From positions 86,735,251 to 86,799,250 of the forward strand of contig CM037587.1 in assembly GCA_021018995.1 (NCBI GenBank): DNA of 64,000 nt. The letters run 5' to 3'. Below, piece by piece: positions 11,810-22,244 of the stretch. The notes beneath the pieces were generated by a model. That model saw nothing but the letters and a program-made list of their open reading frames with translations, was not told the origin of the DNA and did no database searches. The DNA comes from Chloranthus sessilifolius. Its lineage: Eukaryota; Streptophyta; Magnoliopsida; Chloranthales; Chloranthaceae. How positions within the stretch are numbered: position 1 is the first letter of the stretch; every line of letters starts with the position of its first letter. A program made the position numbers and the translations under genes.

Positions 11810-13384
11810 TCAGGCAGTCCCCTCGCCAGGTGGATCTTTGGGCAGTTGCTCCATGTGAGGTGATTGCTCATGGGGGCGAGTCTGCCAGGAGTTGTAGTGG
11901 CTGCGGTGGTGGCGATCAGGCTGGCCGGGTAGTAGTGGCGTTCGCGTCTCGATCGGCGGAGCGGAGGTAGATGTGGAAGGAGCCGCGTCTATAGTGGCTG
12001 TGGTAGGATGGAAGACGGGTCCTCTGTGGAAGGTCAGCGTCCATGTCCTCCTCCTCTGGAGGTAGCGGTAGTCGGTCGGGTAGATGTGGCGTAGGGTGTG
12101 AAAGAGGAGGAAGTCCATCCTCCGGTTCATCCGTTCATTGTTGGCCTCCATACGGGCCAACACCTCCTCTATGGTAGGCCCTGATGAAGCGGCGCGCCGG
12201 CGGTAGGATGAGGTGGGTGTCGCGGGCGCGGAGTGGGCTGGTGGTGTCGGTGAGGCTGCGGTGTGAGAGGTGGCCCTCTCCACGGATGGCTCGGCTGCGG
12301 CAGGGTGTGCCCCACCCACGGGTGGGTCCTGCTGTGGTGGTGGGGGTGGCGGTGGTGCTACTGCTGCTGCTGCTGGGGCTACTGGAGCGGGACCCGGAGC
12401 CGGTAGGGTCCGCTTTAGCAAGTTGTAGCTACGGGCCCATGAAGACATGGAGAATGTCTTCACGCAGTCCGTAGCCCTCTCTTCATGCGGAGAGACGGCG
12501 TAAGATGCATCGTTGGAGTAGCACTCCAACATGCTCGATATGAGGCGAGCGTAGGGCATCTTCTCCTTGGGCCGTAGGTTGCCCTTCATCAGCTTCCCCT
12601 TTATGTACCTCATCCCCTCGAGGATGAGCATGGTGGCGTCAAACCACCGGCCACAAAAGGCAACGTAGAGTGCCTGTTGCACTTTTTCCACGCGTTCGGT
12701 GTCGTGGCGCATAGGGTACAGATTACACTTGACCACCGAGTCAAGCATCCACATGTAGTGGGGAAGGTCAACCCTCTTGATGGAGGAGCCCGACCCCTTT
12801 TTGCCATTGGTCATGCGAGTTATGACCTCCTCAAAGCGAGGTTCCTCCTCAAAGGGTGGGAATAGGGTGGTCTCAGGGGTGAAATCGAGGTAGCACTCGA
12901 GCACCTCGTGTATGTGGCAACGTGTGATCGTGTAGTCGCGACCCTCGATAGTGGTCTTGATCGTCGGGCCGTCCACAAGCCCTTGGTAAAATAGTCTCAC
13001 CAATCTAGGGTAGTAAGAACCCCGGATTGGTTTTAGAAGGTTGCCGAGACCGGCGTTATTGAGGTAGTTTCGAGCCCATTGGGTCTCGCCTGGTACATCG
13101 GGATTGGTGAAAAGGGTTGGGTCAATGACGTATTCGACCTCGAAGATCTTGGCTGCCCACCATTCATTTGGTTGCCCCACATTTGTGGGTGGTGGTGGCA
13201 TGGGTGTGGACTCGCGGGAAGACTCGCGCGTAGACGCGCTCGTCGAACCGGAGGTAGTCTTCGATGTCGACGGTGATGGAGTCCTCACCGGCGATGGGGT
13301 AGGTGGTGGTGGTGCAGCGTTCTTACGCCTAACCGGCAACTTAGAGGTTGCCTTCTTCGAAGACAACCAAGTCTTTGGCGGCAT
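11810..13384 (-). CDS. Accessory ORF of element A: 524-aa protein with YPRLVRLFY domain
   Basis: This is an uninterrupted frame from MPPKTWLSS to GEGTA. Residues 1-70 are basic and Pro/Ser/Thr rich. The core, about 75-325, carries YYPRLVRLFYQG (about 123-134), a TTIEGRDYTI stretch and MPYARLISSMLECY (about 278-291). Then come a Pro/Ala-rich linker (about 330-415), a charged helix MEANNERMNRRMDFLLFHTL (about 420-440) and a low-complexity tail. The core resembles the domain annotated as putative plant transposon protein (Pfam PF20167-like), a tentative assignment. It has no gag, pol or transmembrane hallmark. It is transcribed in the same direction as pol, downstream of it. Its own TATA-like box (13614-13624) and a leader with AAACCCTA motifs precede it. 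Function unknown. It is the only long unbroken frame of the element. Homologues lie at 55193-57017 and 59875-60938. Confidence 0.8.
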   Translation of the reverse strand: MPPKTWLSSKKATSKLPVRRKNAAPPPPTPSPVRTPSPSTSKTTSGSTSASTRESSRESTPMPPPPTNVGQPNEWWAAKIFEVEYVIDPTLFTNPDVPGETQWARNYLNNAGLGNLLKPIRGSYYPRLVRLFYQGLVDGPTIKTTIEGRDYTITRCHIHEVLECYLDFTPETTLFPPFEEEPRFEEVITRMTNGKKGSGSSIKRVDLPHYMWMLDSVVKCNLYPMRHDTERVEKVQQALYVAFCGRWFDATMLILEGMRYIKGKLMKGNLRPKEKMPYARLISSMLECYSNDASYAVSPHEERATDCVKTFSMSSWARSYNLLKRTLPAPGPAPVAPAAAAVAPPPPPPPQQDPPVGGAHPAAAEPSVERATSHTAASPTPPAHSAPATPTSSYRRRAASSGPTIEEVLARMEANNERMNRRMDFLLFHTLRHIYPTDYRYLQRRRTWTLTFHRGPVFHPTTATIDAAPSTSTSAPPIETRTPLLPGQPDRHHRSHYNSWQTRPHEQSPHMEQLPKDPPGEGTA

Positions 13385-13613
13385 TTTTGGTGAAATAGGA
13401 AGAATCTAGGGTTTAGCTAGCTCAAATTGAAAGAAGACTTCGATTTTAGGGTTTACCGTAGGTTTTGATGGCGATGCGATGTGAAAGCGAGCCGAAAATC
13501 GTCGGAAAAAGGAACCCTAGGGCGCCGGATGGTCGGAGAAGAAGAAGAAGATGAAGCGCCCCAAAAGTTTCAAGCTAAAATGATTTCGAATGGGGAATGA
13601 AATCCCCAAATTT

Positions 13614-13624
13614 CAATATATAGG
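13614..13624 (-). promoter_or_regulatory. TATA-like box of the element A accessory gene
   Basis: The minus strand reads CCTATATATTG, about 230 bp before the ATG at 13384. The intervening leader holds plant-type AAACCCTA motifs and CTTCTTCTTC. The nearest TCGATTAATCGA copy is only about 7 bp upstream, at 13631-13642. This supports an internal promoter separate from the LTR. No transcript data are available. Confidence 0.55.
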
Positions 13625-13630
13625 CCGCGG

Positions 13631-14401
13631 CTCGATTAATCAAAATTCAGAATCGATTAATCGAGATTCAAAACTAGGTTAAGCCGCGCAAAATCGATTA
13701 ATCAATTTCCCAAATCGATCAATCGAAAGTTAAATTCGATTAGTCGAAAACATTTCGATTAATCAAAATCGTATCCGTTTAAAATTTTAAGTTTTAGAGC
13801 TCACTGGCGCGAGCCAGTCGATTAATCGAAATCCATTTCGATTAATCGAAATTTCAAAATCGATTAATCGAATTTCACTTCGATTAATCGAAATCGTGCA
13901 GTAACTTCCAAAATTCCAGAATTCCTTAAGTTATTCGATTAATCGAAACCCATTTCGATTAATCGAATATTGAAAATCGATTAATCGAAATTCACTTCGA
14001 TTAATCGAAATCGTCTATCTGACTTTAATTTCTTCCAAGTTCCTTTAGTAAATCGATTAATCGAGGATCCAGTTTGATTAATCGAAATCTCAAATCGATT
14101 AATCGAAACTGCTTCGATTAATCGAAATTTCATTTATTTATTCCCAATTTCTTCTAACATTCCCAGTTTGTTCGATTAATCGAACATGCAGTTCGATTAA
14201 TCGAATCCCCAATTTGATTAATCGAATTCCCAAAATCGATTAATTGATCCCAAATCGATTAATGGAATTTATAACTCGATCAATCGAAATTGCATTCTAT
14301 GTATATTCTAACTCTTATTCAAATTTGCAGTCACTGGCACTTGCCAGTCGACTAATCGAACAAAATCGATTAATCGAAATTCCAAATCGATTAATCGGTT
14401 T
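13631..14401. promoter_or_regulatory. Internal palindrome cluster TCGATTAATCGA of element A
   Basis: More than 20 copies of TCGATTAATCGA or close variants fill the gap between the end of pol (14615) and the TATA-like box of the accessory gene. It is the same motif as in both LTRs but in unrelated intervening sequence, so it is not merely a copied LTR piece. Its position suggests an upstream regulatory array for the accessory gene. Confidence 0.7.
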
Positions 14402-14614
14402 TGCCCAATTTCTCCAGACTTTCAGGTTCTTTGGTTCTTTGATTATTTTTGACAATTTATGACATCAAGTGGTTCGTAGATCCATAAAAATACATTCACT
14501 TGGTCATATACATACAAAAATCTGTTCCTTTAGTCATACTTTTGAGCAAAATTTCCATCGGATTACAAGTCTCGTGGAGATTCCACAAACATGCTTGTGG
14601 TTTACATTGGATTC

Positions 14615-15997
14615 TCACGTCGTTGGAAACAAGGCTGGATATTGTTCCTTCACATCGGCCTCTCGTTCCCAAGTAGCCTCTTCTTTTGGATGATTGTTCC
14701 ACCGAACAAGCACTAAGGGAATCACTTTAGTGCGCAGTACTTGTTCCTTTCGATCCAAGATTTCCACTGGTTCCTCTATCATGCTCATGTCCTCACACAT
14801 CTCCACAGGTTGTTTTCCTAACACATGAGACGGATCATTCACATACTTTCTGAGCATCGATATGTGGAAAACGTTATGTACTCGATCAAACAGCGGTGGT
14901 AAACCGATGCGATACGCAACTTCACCTACGCGTCCCAAAATTTCAAATGGTCCAACATAACGTGGACTTAACTTCCCTCTCTTGCCAAATCTCATTACGC
15001 CTTTCATAGGCGTCACCTTCACAAATACATGCTCACCCACTTTATAGTCGACACTAGTCCGCTTCATGTCGGCGTAACTTTTCTGTCTACTCTGTGCTGA
15101 CTTCAGCCTTTCTCTGATAATTCGAACAACGGTGGCGTTATCTTCAAGTAGTTTTGGCCCTAACACAAATTTCTCACCTGTTTCCTCCCAATTGAGGGGT
15201 GATTTGCATCGTCGTCCATACAGAGCTTCATACGGTGCCATGCCAATGCTCGTTTGGAAACTGTTGTTGTATGCGAACTCGAGCAACGGTAGATACTCAT
15301 CCCAGTATCCTTGCATATCAAGCATGCACGCTCTGAGCATGTCTTCTATTACTTGGTTCACTCGCTCTGTCTGCCCATCAGTTTGAGGATGGATAACGGA
15401 ACTAAAGTCTAGTCGTGTTCCCATTCCTTCTTGAAATTTCTTCCAAAACTTGGACGTATATAGTGGGTCACGATCTGAAACTATGCTGCTTGGAATCCCA
15501 TGTAATCTTACAATCTCCTTCATGTATAAGTCTGCCAGTCTTCCTACCGTATACGTAGTATTGTACGGCAAAAAGTGCGCTGATTTGGTCAATCGGTCTA
15601 CGACGACCCAAATGGCATTGTGTCTCTTGGCAGTACGGGGTAATCCAACAATGAAGTCCATTGAGATCGATTCCCACTTCCATTCTGGGATTGGTAAAGG
15701 TTGCAATAGTCCAGCAGGATGTCTATGATCAACCTTCACTTGTTGACAACACCACGCCTTGCTTCGATCCTTCCACCAGTAGTTCCTTTTCAAATCTTGG
15801 TACATTTTGGTGCTACCAGGGTGGATAGCATAATTTGACTTATGGGCCTCATCAAGAATCGTTCGTCTTAGATCGGCATTGTCCGGAATGCATAGGCGGC
15901 CTTTAAACAATAAAGAACCATCTTCTTTAACCGAGAAGTCCGACCTAATGCCTTCCCTCACGTCTTGATGAATCTTTGTTAATGCCGGATCTTTCAT
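14615..15997 (-). pseudogene. Element A integrase with chromodomain
   Basis: The integrase inserts the cDNA. The zinc-binding start (HKSNYAIHPGSTKMYQDLKRN) retains two His but is shortened before CCQQVK, where the usual C-x2-C spacing is lost, consistent with an internal deletion. The catalytic core shows D (SMDFIVGLP), D (VSDRDPLYTS) and E (QTDGQTERVNQ). The C-terminal part has GPFEILGRVGEVAYRIGLPP, followed by a chromodomain-like segment (EPVEILDRKEQVLRTK...VRWNNHPKEEATWE), which places the element among the chromoviruses. The frame is continuous with RT-RNase H except for one TAG at 15998-16000, so gag-pol expression is blocked here. Confidence 0.92.
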
Positions 15998-17614
15998 CTA
16001 TAGATCGTGGATATGTTCAAATATCACTGGCTTTACTGATATGTTAGCCAAAAAGGATCCGGTGGCTTTTGACTCAATGTTCGCATCGTAGAATGCCAGG
16101 TCTTCCAATAATTTCCATCGGTGCATACCCAAAATCAAGAAATTTGAACCTTTCCGACTCAATGCATCGGCTACTACATTCACCTTGCCTGGATGGTATT
16201 GTATGGAGCAATCGTAATCCTTGAGGAATTCCATCCTCCTGCGCTGTCTCATGTTGAGCTCTTTCTGTGTAAAGAGATATCGGAGGCTCTTATGATCGGT
16301 GAAAATTTCAAAAGTCTCACCATACAAGTAATGTCTCCAAATCTTCAGTGCAAAAATGACTGCTACTAGTTCCAAGTCATGAGTCGGGTAATTTTTCTCG
16401 TGTTCTTTCAGCTGTCTTGATCCGTAAGCTATCACCTTCTTGTGTTGGTTGAACACACAACCAAGGCCATTGTATGACGTGTCGCTGTACACGGCGTATC
16501 CTCCACTGCCTGAAGGAATCGCTAACACTGGAGCCGAAGTGAGTCTCATTTTGAGTTCTTGAAAACTCTTCTCGCATGCCTCACTCCACTCAAATCTTGA
16601 ATCTTTTCGTGTCAGCTTTGTGAGAGGTCCCGATATCTTTGAAAACCCCTCAACGAAACGTCGATAATAGCCTGCTAAGCCCAGAAAACTTCGGACATCG
16701 GTCATTGTCTTTGGTTGCTCCCATTTAACCACTGCTTCTATCTTTGCTGGATCTACAGTGACACCATGTTTTGAGACAACATGTCCCAAAAAGCTAACCT
16801 CTTCCAACCAAAACTCACACTTGCTGATTTTGGCGTACAATTGGTGTTCACGTAGCGTCTGTAGAGCAATCCTCAAATGTTCTTCGTGTTTCGTCTTGGA
16901 TTTGGAGTATATCAGTATATCATCAACAAACACTACGACGCAGGAGTCCAAGTGTGGTTTAAACACTCGGTTCATCAGATCCATAAACGACGCCGGAGCA
17001 TTCGTCAATCCAAATGGCATCACAAGGAATTCATAGTGTCCATATCGTGTCCGAAAAGCTGTCTTCTGGATGTCCTCTGCCTTGACTCGCAACTGATGAT
17101 ATCCAGATCTCAGGTCGATCTTGGAAAAATACCTTGCTCCTTGCAGTTGGTCGAATAGATCATCAATTCTAGGCAAAGGGTAGCGGTTCTTCACAGTGAG
17201 TTTGTTCAATTGTCGATAGTCAATGCATAGCCGCATTGACCCATCCTTCTTCTTGACAAACAAGACCGGTGCTCCCCATGGAGACACGCTCGGTCTAACA
17301 AACCCCTTGTTCATAAGTTCTTGTAGTTGTTCCTTCAAATCCATTAACTCAGCAGGAGCCATTCTATAAGGTGCTTTCGAAATAGGCTCTGTTCCTGGTG
17401 CTAAGTCAATGGCGAATTCTACTTCTCTCTCTGGAGGTAATCCAGGCAATTCTTCTGGAAACACGTCGACGAAGTCTCGCACAACTGCTATCTCAGAAAT
17501 GACATTCTTTTCTTCCTTGTCCTCCTTTAAGAAAGCTAAGTATCCACTGCAACCCTTTCTGATCATTTTCTCGGCCCTTACTGCTGAGATCAGTGGCACA
17601 GATGACGACCTCAC
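15998..17614 (-). pseudogene. Element A reverse transcriptase and RNase H
   Basis: It copies element RNA into DNA. The RT shows [19 protein letters not shown], the [11 protein letters not shown] block, [11 protein letters not shown] and the catalytic [11 protein letters not shown]. The connection domain has [12 protein letters not shown]. RNase H has [13 protein letters not shown], the [10 protein letters not shown] block and VADALSRK. About 538 residues are open with no internal stop. The frame ends at a single TAG that separates it from the integrase. Upstream, the frame is broken from the protease near 17620-17658. The RT itself looks capable, but the polyprotein is not. Confidence 0.95.
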
Positions 17615-17658
17615 TCCTTGAAACCGAAATGATCTTCTTGTGTTGGGTCTAAAAATGA

Positions 17659-17926
17659 CTATCTTGTTCTGTCTTTTGCCAACCAGTCCATGCCAAGGAT
17701 CACGTCAAACCCCTGCATGTCTAACAGTATCAACTTTGCTTCCAATTCATGCACCTCTAAGTCTCGAACTGCTACAATGATGGATTTGCAAGCTAACTCC
17801 GTGTCTACTAACTCTCCAGTCGGAATAGACACAGATAGGACGAAATCCAACGTCTCTGGAACAATCTTCATCTTCTTGGCGAAACGTGGAGGATTTAATG
17901 AGTGGGTAGACCTCGGTCTATCAACA
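17659..17926 (-). pseudogene. Element A aspartic protease remnant
   Basis: The segment carries the C-terminal protease signature, [20 protein letters not shown], preceded by ETLDFVLSVSIPTGELV. The catalytic Asp-Thr/Ser-Gly site is not recognisable: the corresponding position reads DRPRSTHSL, keeping only THS of the usual pattern. It is out of frame with the RT. Confidence 0.75.
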
Positions 17927-18145
17927 CTGAAAGGCCATATCTACCGAAGCATCCTTTTTCATATATATTTAAAGTACCTATAGTATACATACATACACAT
18001 AATAATTTACACATCAATTTACACTCTTAATTCACATACAGCTTTTTGTATTGAGAAAAGAATCTATACAATTTCTAATGCAGGCTCCTTCTCTATCTAA
18101 AATTTTAATGAAATGAAAATTTTCTTTAATTTTAACGAGTCTCAC
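17927..18145 (-). other. AT-rich intron-like segment between gag and protease
   Basis: The segment is abruptly AT-rich and non-coding. On the minus strand it opens CCAAG|GTGAGAC and can close at GGCCTTTCAG|TG. About 25 residues expected between the gag tail (GRAYAIRSE) and the protease are missing. It could be a spliceosomal intron or simply a replacement by foreign DNA. Splicing is unproven. Confidence 0.35.
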
Positions 18146-19532
18146 CTTGGATGACGCACGCTACGTCGCTTCTGAGCGGATCGCATAGGCTCTCCCCTGA
18201 ACGATCGGCTTCCTTGCTTGAATGGGTCGTGGTGCTGCAACTGAAACCATCTTTCTTTTATCCGTCTCGGGGCAATCCTTGATCAAGTGGCTCACCTTGC
18301 CACATCAGAAACAACCCCTAGTTCCCAATCTACAATCCACTGTTCTATGAGGCTTGCCACACTTTGCGCAAGTCTCCTGAGGTGCGGAAGAAACAGTACA
18401 AGAACCCTGTGTGATAGTGGCGCCAGTAGACATGGCAGGGCTCTCATAGCGAAAAGGTCTCCCCGACGCAAGTAATGGAAACCTCTGTTGGTGTTGTTGT
18501 TGCGCCGGCCTTCCGAAACCCCCTTGGAACTATGGTCTCTGATTTTGGGCTACGAACCTCGACTTTTTGTTCACCGGTTCGTAGGCCCCCGTGCTTCCTT
18601 ATTCATTTCCTCCTTTCTGCTGCTCTCTCTGTCTATATCTATTTGTATTTTCTTCTTCCACAACCAATGCCTTACTCATGACCTCTTCATAGGTCCTCAG
18701 CTGAAATGGAGCTACGCCTCCCCTAACTTCAGGCTTCAAACCTTGCTGAAACCTCTTGGACTTCATCGCTTCAGTAGCGACGTAATCCAGAGCAAAACGG
18801 GAAAGTCGTAGAAACTCTACCCCATATTCTCTCACTGTCATTCTCCCTTGCACTAACTGCAAAAATTGTATCTCAAGCTGGTTCCTCACCACTTCCAGAA
18901 AATATTATTTGTTGAACTCCTCAACAAACTCCTCCCAAGTCCAAGGCAACTCTGGGGTCTCCTGAGCCCGAGTCCGTATTCACGGACTTCCACCAAGGCC
19001 CAGCCTCCCCATCCAACATATAAGCTACCCATCTCACACTCTCATCTTCCGTGCATGTTAGCACGCTAAGGACTTTCTCCGTCTCCATCAGCCAGTTCTC
19101 AGCGGCCATTGTGTCTGCCTGCCCAGAAAATGAAGGAGGTCTCATCCTCCTAAACTATGTAAAAGATGAGGGCACAGGCAGCGCAGGTCCTACAGGTGGT
19201 GTAGGTGGCTGCTATTCTCTTGACGCGTGAGCTGCAAAGGATGCGGCTTGTTGTGCCATGGCAGCTGCCATAGTCTCCATAGTGTGCATCATCCTTTGTC
19301 GCTCCTCTCTATCTTCCTGTCTCTCTCTCACTCTCTCTTGCTCTCTTAGATCTTGATCCTGACGATCTCGATCCTCTTCATCACGCTGTCTACTACTACT
19401 GCCCCCTGGGGCCTCAGTACCTCCTAAAGGCACTCTATTAGTAGGAGAGATGTAATCATCTCCACTACGTAGACTCCTCTGCTGGCCTCTCCTTGGTCGA
19501 CCTCTTCCTCTAGATGACATTTGCGGCTGCAT
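18146..19532 (-). pseudogene. Element A gag (broken)
   Basis: The nucleocapsid/capsid precursor. The start, MQPQMSSRGRGRPRRGQQ, is followed by an Arg/Glu/Gln-rich helix (REQERVRERQEDREERQR). The capsid part starts RPPSFSGQADTMAAENWLME with WWKSV, and continues FLQLVQGRMTVREYGVEFLRL...YVATEAMKSKRFQQGL. Near 18300-18380 a zinc knuckle reads C-x2-C-GKVSHLIKDC and contains a stop. Segments sit in different frames (19532-19212, 19145-18921, 18892-18599) with stops between them. Confidence 0.85.
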
Positions 19533-19608
19533 TTGAAACTAAAGTTTCGTTAGCAGAAGTCCCTATGTTCTGACCCAAAGAAAAATTACCAGAATTGCTA
19601 AAAGAAAA

Positions 19609-19621
19609 GGCTTTGATACCA
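19609..19621 (-). other. Element A primer-binding site
   Basis: Two bases after the 5' LTR, the minus strand reads TGGTATCAAAGCC. This matches the common initiator-methionine tRNA primer site (TGGTATCAGAGC) with one mismatch. Confidence 0.85.
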
Positions 19622-19623
19622 AC

Positions 19624-22150
19624 TGTGACAGCCCGGATTTCGGCACCCCAAAACCCGTGCCATCAGCACGATCATCTTGACCGTGCCCCTTAGCTAAGCA
19701 CGGAACATTGGCATATCAAGCATAAAATGAAACAATAAAGGAGCTGCGAAATTTAAATCTATATTAAGTAATTCTCCAAAAGATAGTTCTACCCTCATGC
19801 CTCTGCATGAATGGAGAACCGATCCGAACCAATGATAGCAATCATCACGGATGGTTCGCCCCAAAAGAATAATCCCAACTCAATATATACATGGTTTAAC
19901 CAAAGCAAGGCTTGACATACCAAGCCGTACCAATCTCTCTCAAAAGCCCTCAAAGTGGCACAACGGAGTCCTCTAGAAGAAGTCCTCAAGAGGTGGCTCC
20001 AACTCGTCGCCGGCCGCAAGGTCCGACTCACCAGGTCGGCCTCCTGAAGCCTCGGCCGCTGCTAGTAGTGGACCTGCGACGTATAGTCTATAGGGTGAGC
20101 TACATCCTAGCTCAATAGGGAACAAAACACAGTTGAACATATAAATTATTACTCACATATATTCCATGATATGCCATACATGATGTGTCTATGCAATTTC
20201 TGATGAAACAGTTAAAAAGTATTACATTTTACTGGTAGTTTACTCGTGTCTTTTATTTACTCATGAATAATGCTGAAAAGGCCTAAAGCAAAACTTAAAC
20301 TTTCAACTTAAGTAATCCCCGAGCAATATAGCATCGAGCCCCGATGAGATACCCTTCATCGTCATCTATATAGACACTTTAAACGTATTCCCTGGGAATA
20401 CAAATAGTACCCAAGCCCCTTTCCCCTGGGGATTGGTGGCGGGGTTTCACTTGTCTCAAATCAATACCCCTGGGGTGTGCTTACTATGTGTGGATAAGCC
20501 TCCACCGGTTACTTGCCCAGATCGGTCACGGATATCCTGCCGTGTCAGTCGTGGATATCCCGCCACGTCGGTGGGGTACCCTATCAAACCTCAAATAACA
20601 AAAATATCGGTGCCTTACATATAGTTACTCACCGTGTAAGTGTGCTATCTTATATCAGTTAGGCCCTATCAAACATGATTCAATCTTGGATACATCCCTG
20701 GGATGTATCCATTTACTTGCATCACACCTGATGCTCTTATATCTTCACTTCATCATCCCCTGGGGATGGCTCATTATACTTACTCTTATGGATGTCACAC
20801 ACACACACTTTTCACAATTCTTAAGCAATAAAACATTTTGAATTTGAATTCTATATCACTACATACATGCTCTTGTAAAATAAAGTACATGTTCAAGGTG
20901 TTCCCTACCTTAAGTCTTTGTTTGATCAACACATCAAGGTCCCACGTGGCTCCTTGTGCACTAGCTCACACGTACCACCTATGGTACCACATAACATGTG
21001 AAACACATCACTAAAGATGCAACAAAGGAGGTCCAAGACCCTCCATGAAACTTAAAGTCAAACTCAAAAGTCAACAAATTTTAGCCCAGTCGATTAATCG
21101 AACTCCAAAATCGATTAATCGAATCCCATTCGATTAATCGATTTCCAAAATTGATTAATCAAAAGTCAATATCGATTAATCGATTCTCAAATCGATTAAT
21201 CAAGATTTTCATTCGATTAATCGAATCCTAATTCGATTAATCGAACTTCTCTGTTCAGCTAAGTCGATTCTCAAATCGAGTAATCGAGTTCCCAAAATCG
21301 ATTAATCGATCCTAAATCGATTAATCGAAATTTGAAATCGATTAATCAAAATCCCATTTCGATTAGTCGATTTTCCCCAAGTCATTTCCTCCAGCCCCTG
21401 GGGTCCACTGGAGGTTCCCAGTCGATTAATCGATACCCAAATCGATTAATCGAAATCCAAAGTCGATTAATCGAAATTCAATTCGATTAATCGAGATCGG
21501 GGTCCTCTGACTTTTCAACTTCTTGGCCAATTTCAATTAATCGAAACCCAATTTCGATTAATCGAAATTGCCAGATTCAGCCCCTTTCGAGCTGTTCTTC
21601 CTAACCTTTTTCCACTCTTTTTCCTCTATTTTTCTACACTTTTTATCCTACATTTTACACTATTTCTAACCACTATTTATCCTTACAATCCATGCATTTA
21701 AACTACATAACTCTTACCTTCAATCAATCCCAAAATGATTTCAAATCCATGGTTGGAAAGGCTAGGGTTCCAGCTTTAGCTTGAATGGATTCTCCTCGCT
21801 AAATCGGCCTCTTTAATGCTAGAATCCCCCTTCCAATCCCTCACAATAATGCTTGCTTAACCTCTCACTTCTCTCTCTCTCTTCTTTACTCCTTCAACAA
21901 CCAATTTCTAGGATTTTAGGGTTATTAAACCCTTTTATCTTTCCCCCAGCTTGTGTGTTGAGCACATGCACCTCGATAGGTGTATGTGGCTTCAGATTTA
22001 CAACACACCCCACATAGCTACGCAAACTATCACATCACATCCGCTCATTATACTCTATGCTAACTATTGAACTTCTATTTGGTCAAACCTATGACCGATC
22101 GGGCACGGATCTCGAGGTCATAGTTTAGCGTGATTTTTCAGGCTATTACA
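19624..22150 (-). repeat. Element A 5' LTR
   Basis: 2527 bp, TGTGACAGCC...GGCTATTACA on the plus strand, collinear with 8976-11516 with a few substitutions and small indels (for example near 19830 and 20500). It is followed directly by target copy ATATC. A TATA-like GATAAAAGGG lies near 21935-21945 on the minus strand. Confidence 0.95.
21089..21567. promoter_or_regulatory. Palindrome cluster TCGATTAATCGA (element A 5' LTR)
   Basis: Counterpart of 10457-10932 with about 18 copies. Several have changed by single transitions (for example TTGATTAATCAA near 21150), an early sign of C-to-T decay at CpG. Confidence 0.7.
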
Positions 22151-22244
22151 ATATCAATTTATTATCATGCTCAATTGTTCGAATTTAAATAATTCTCGAT
22201 TATGACTAATATTTGCAGGTTTGTTGATTTTTAGCAAATAATTG

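Larger units (their letters stand above)
8976..22150 (-). mobile_element. Element A: chromodomain Ty3/gypsy retrotransposon (Tekay/Del-like)
   Basis: A complete element of about 13.2 kb in minus orientation. It has LTRs at 8976-11516 and 19624-22150, a perfect target duplication ATATC (8971-8975 and 22151-22155), an initiator-Met-type primer-binding site and a polypurine tract. Reading on the minus strand, the order is gag (19532-18146), protease (about 17926-17659), RT-RNase H (17614-15998), integrase with chromodomain (15997-14615), palindrome cluster, accessory ORF (13384-11810), 3' LTR. It is inserted between the two CACTA genes. The two LTRs are very similar by eye, with small indels, pointing to a fairly recent insertion. 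Gag and pol carry stops, so it is not autonomous. Confidence 0.95.

Noticed and set aside
12184..12474. Plus-strand frame over the accessory ORF of element A
   Set aside because: GC-rich shadow of the minus-strand Pro/Ala linker with no recognisable domain.
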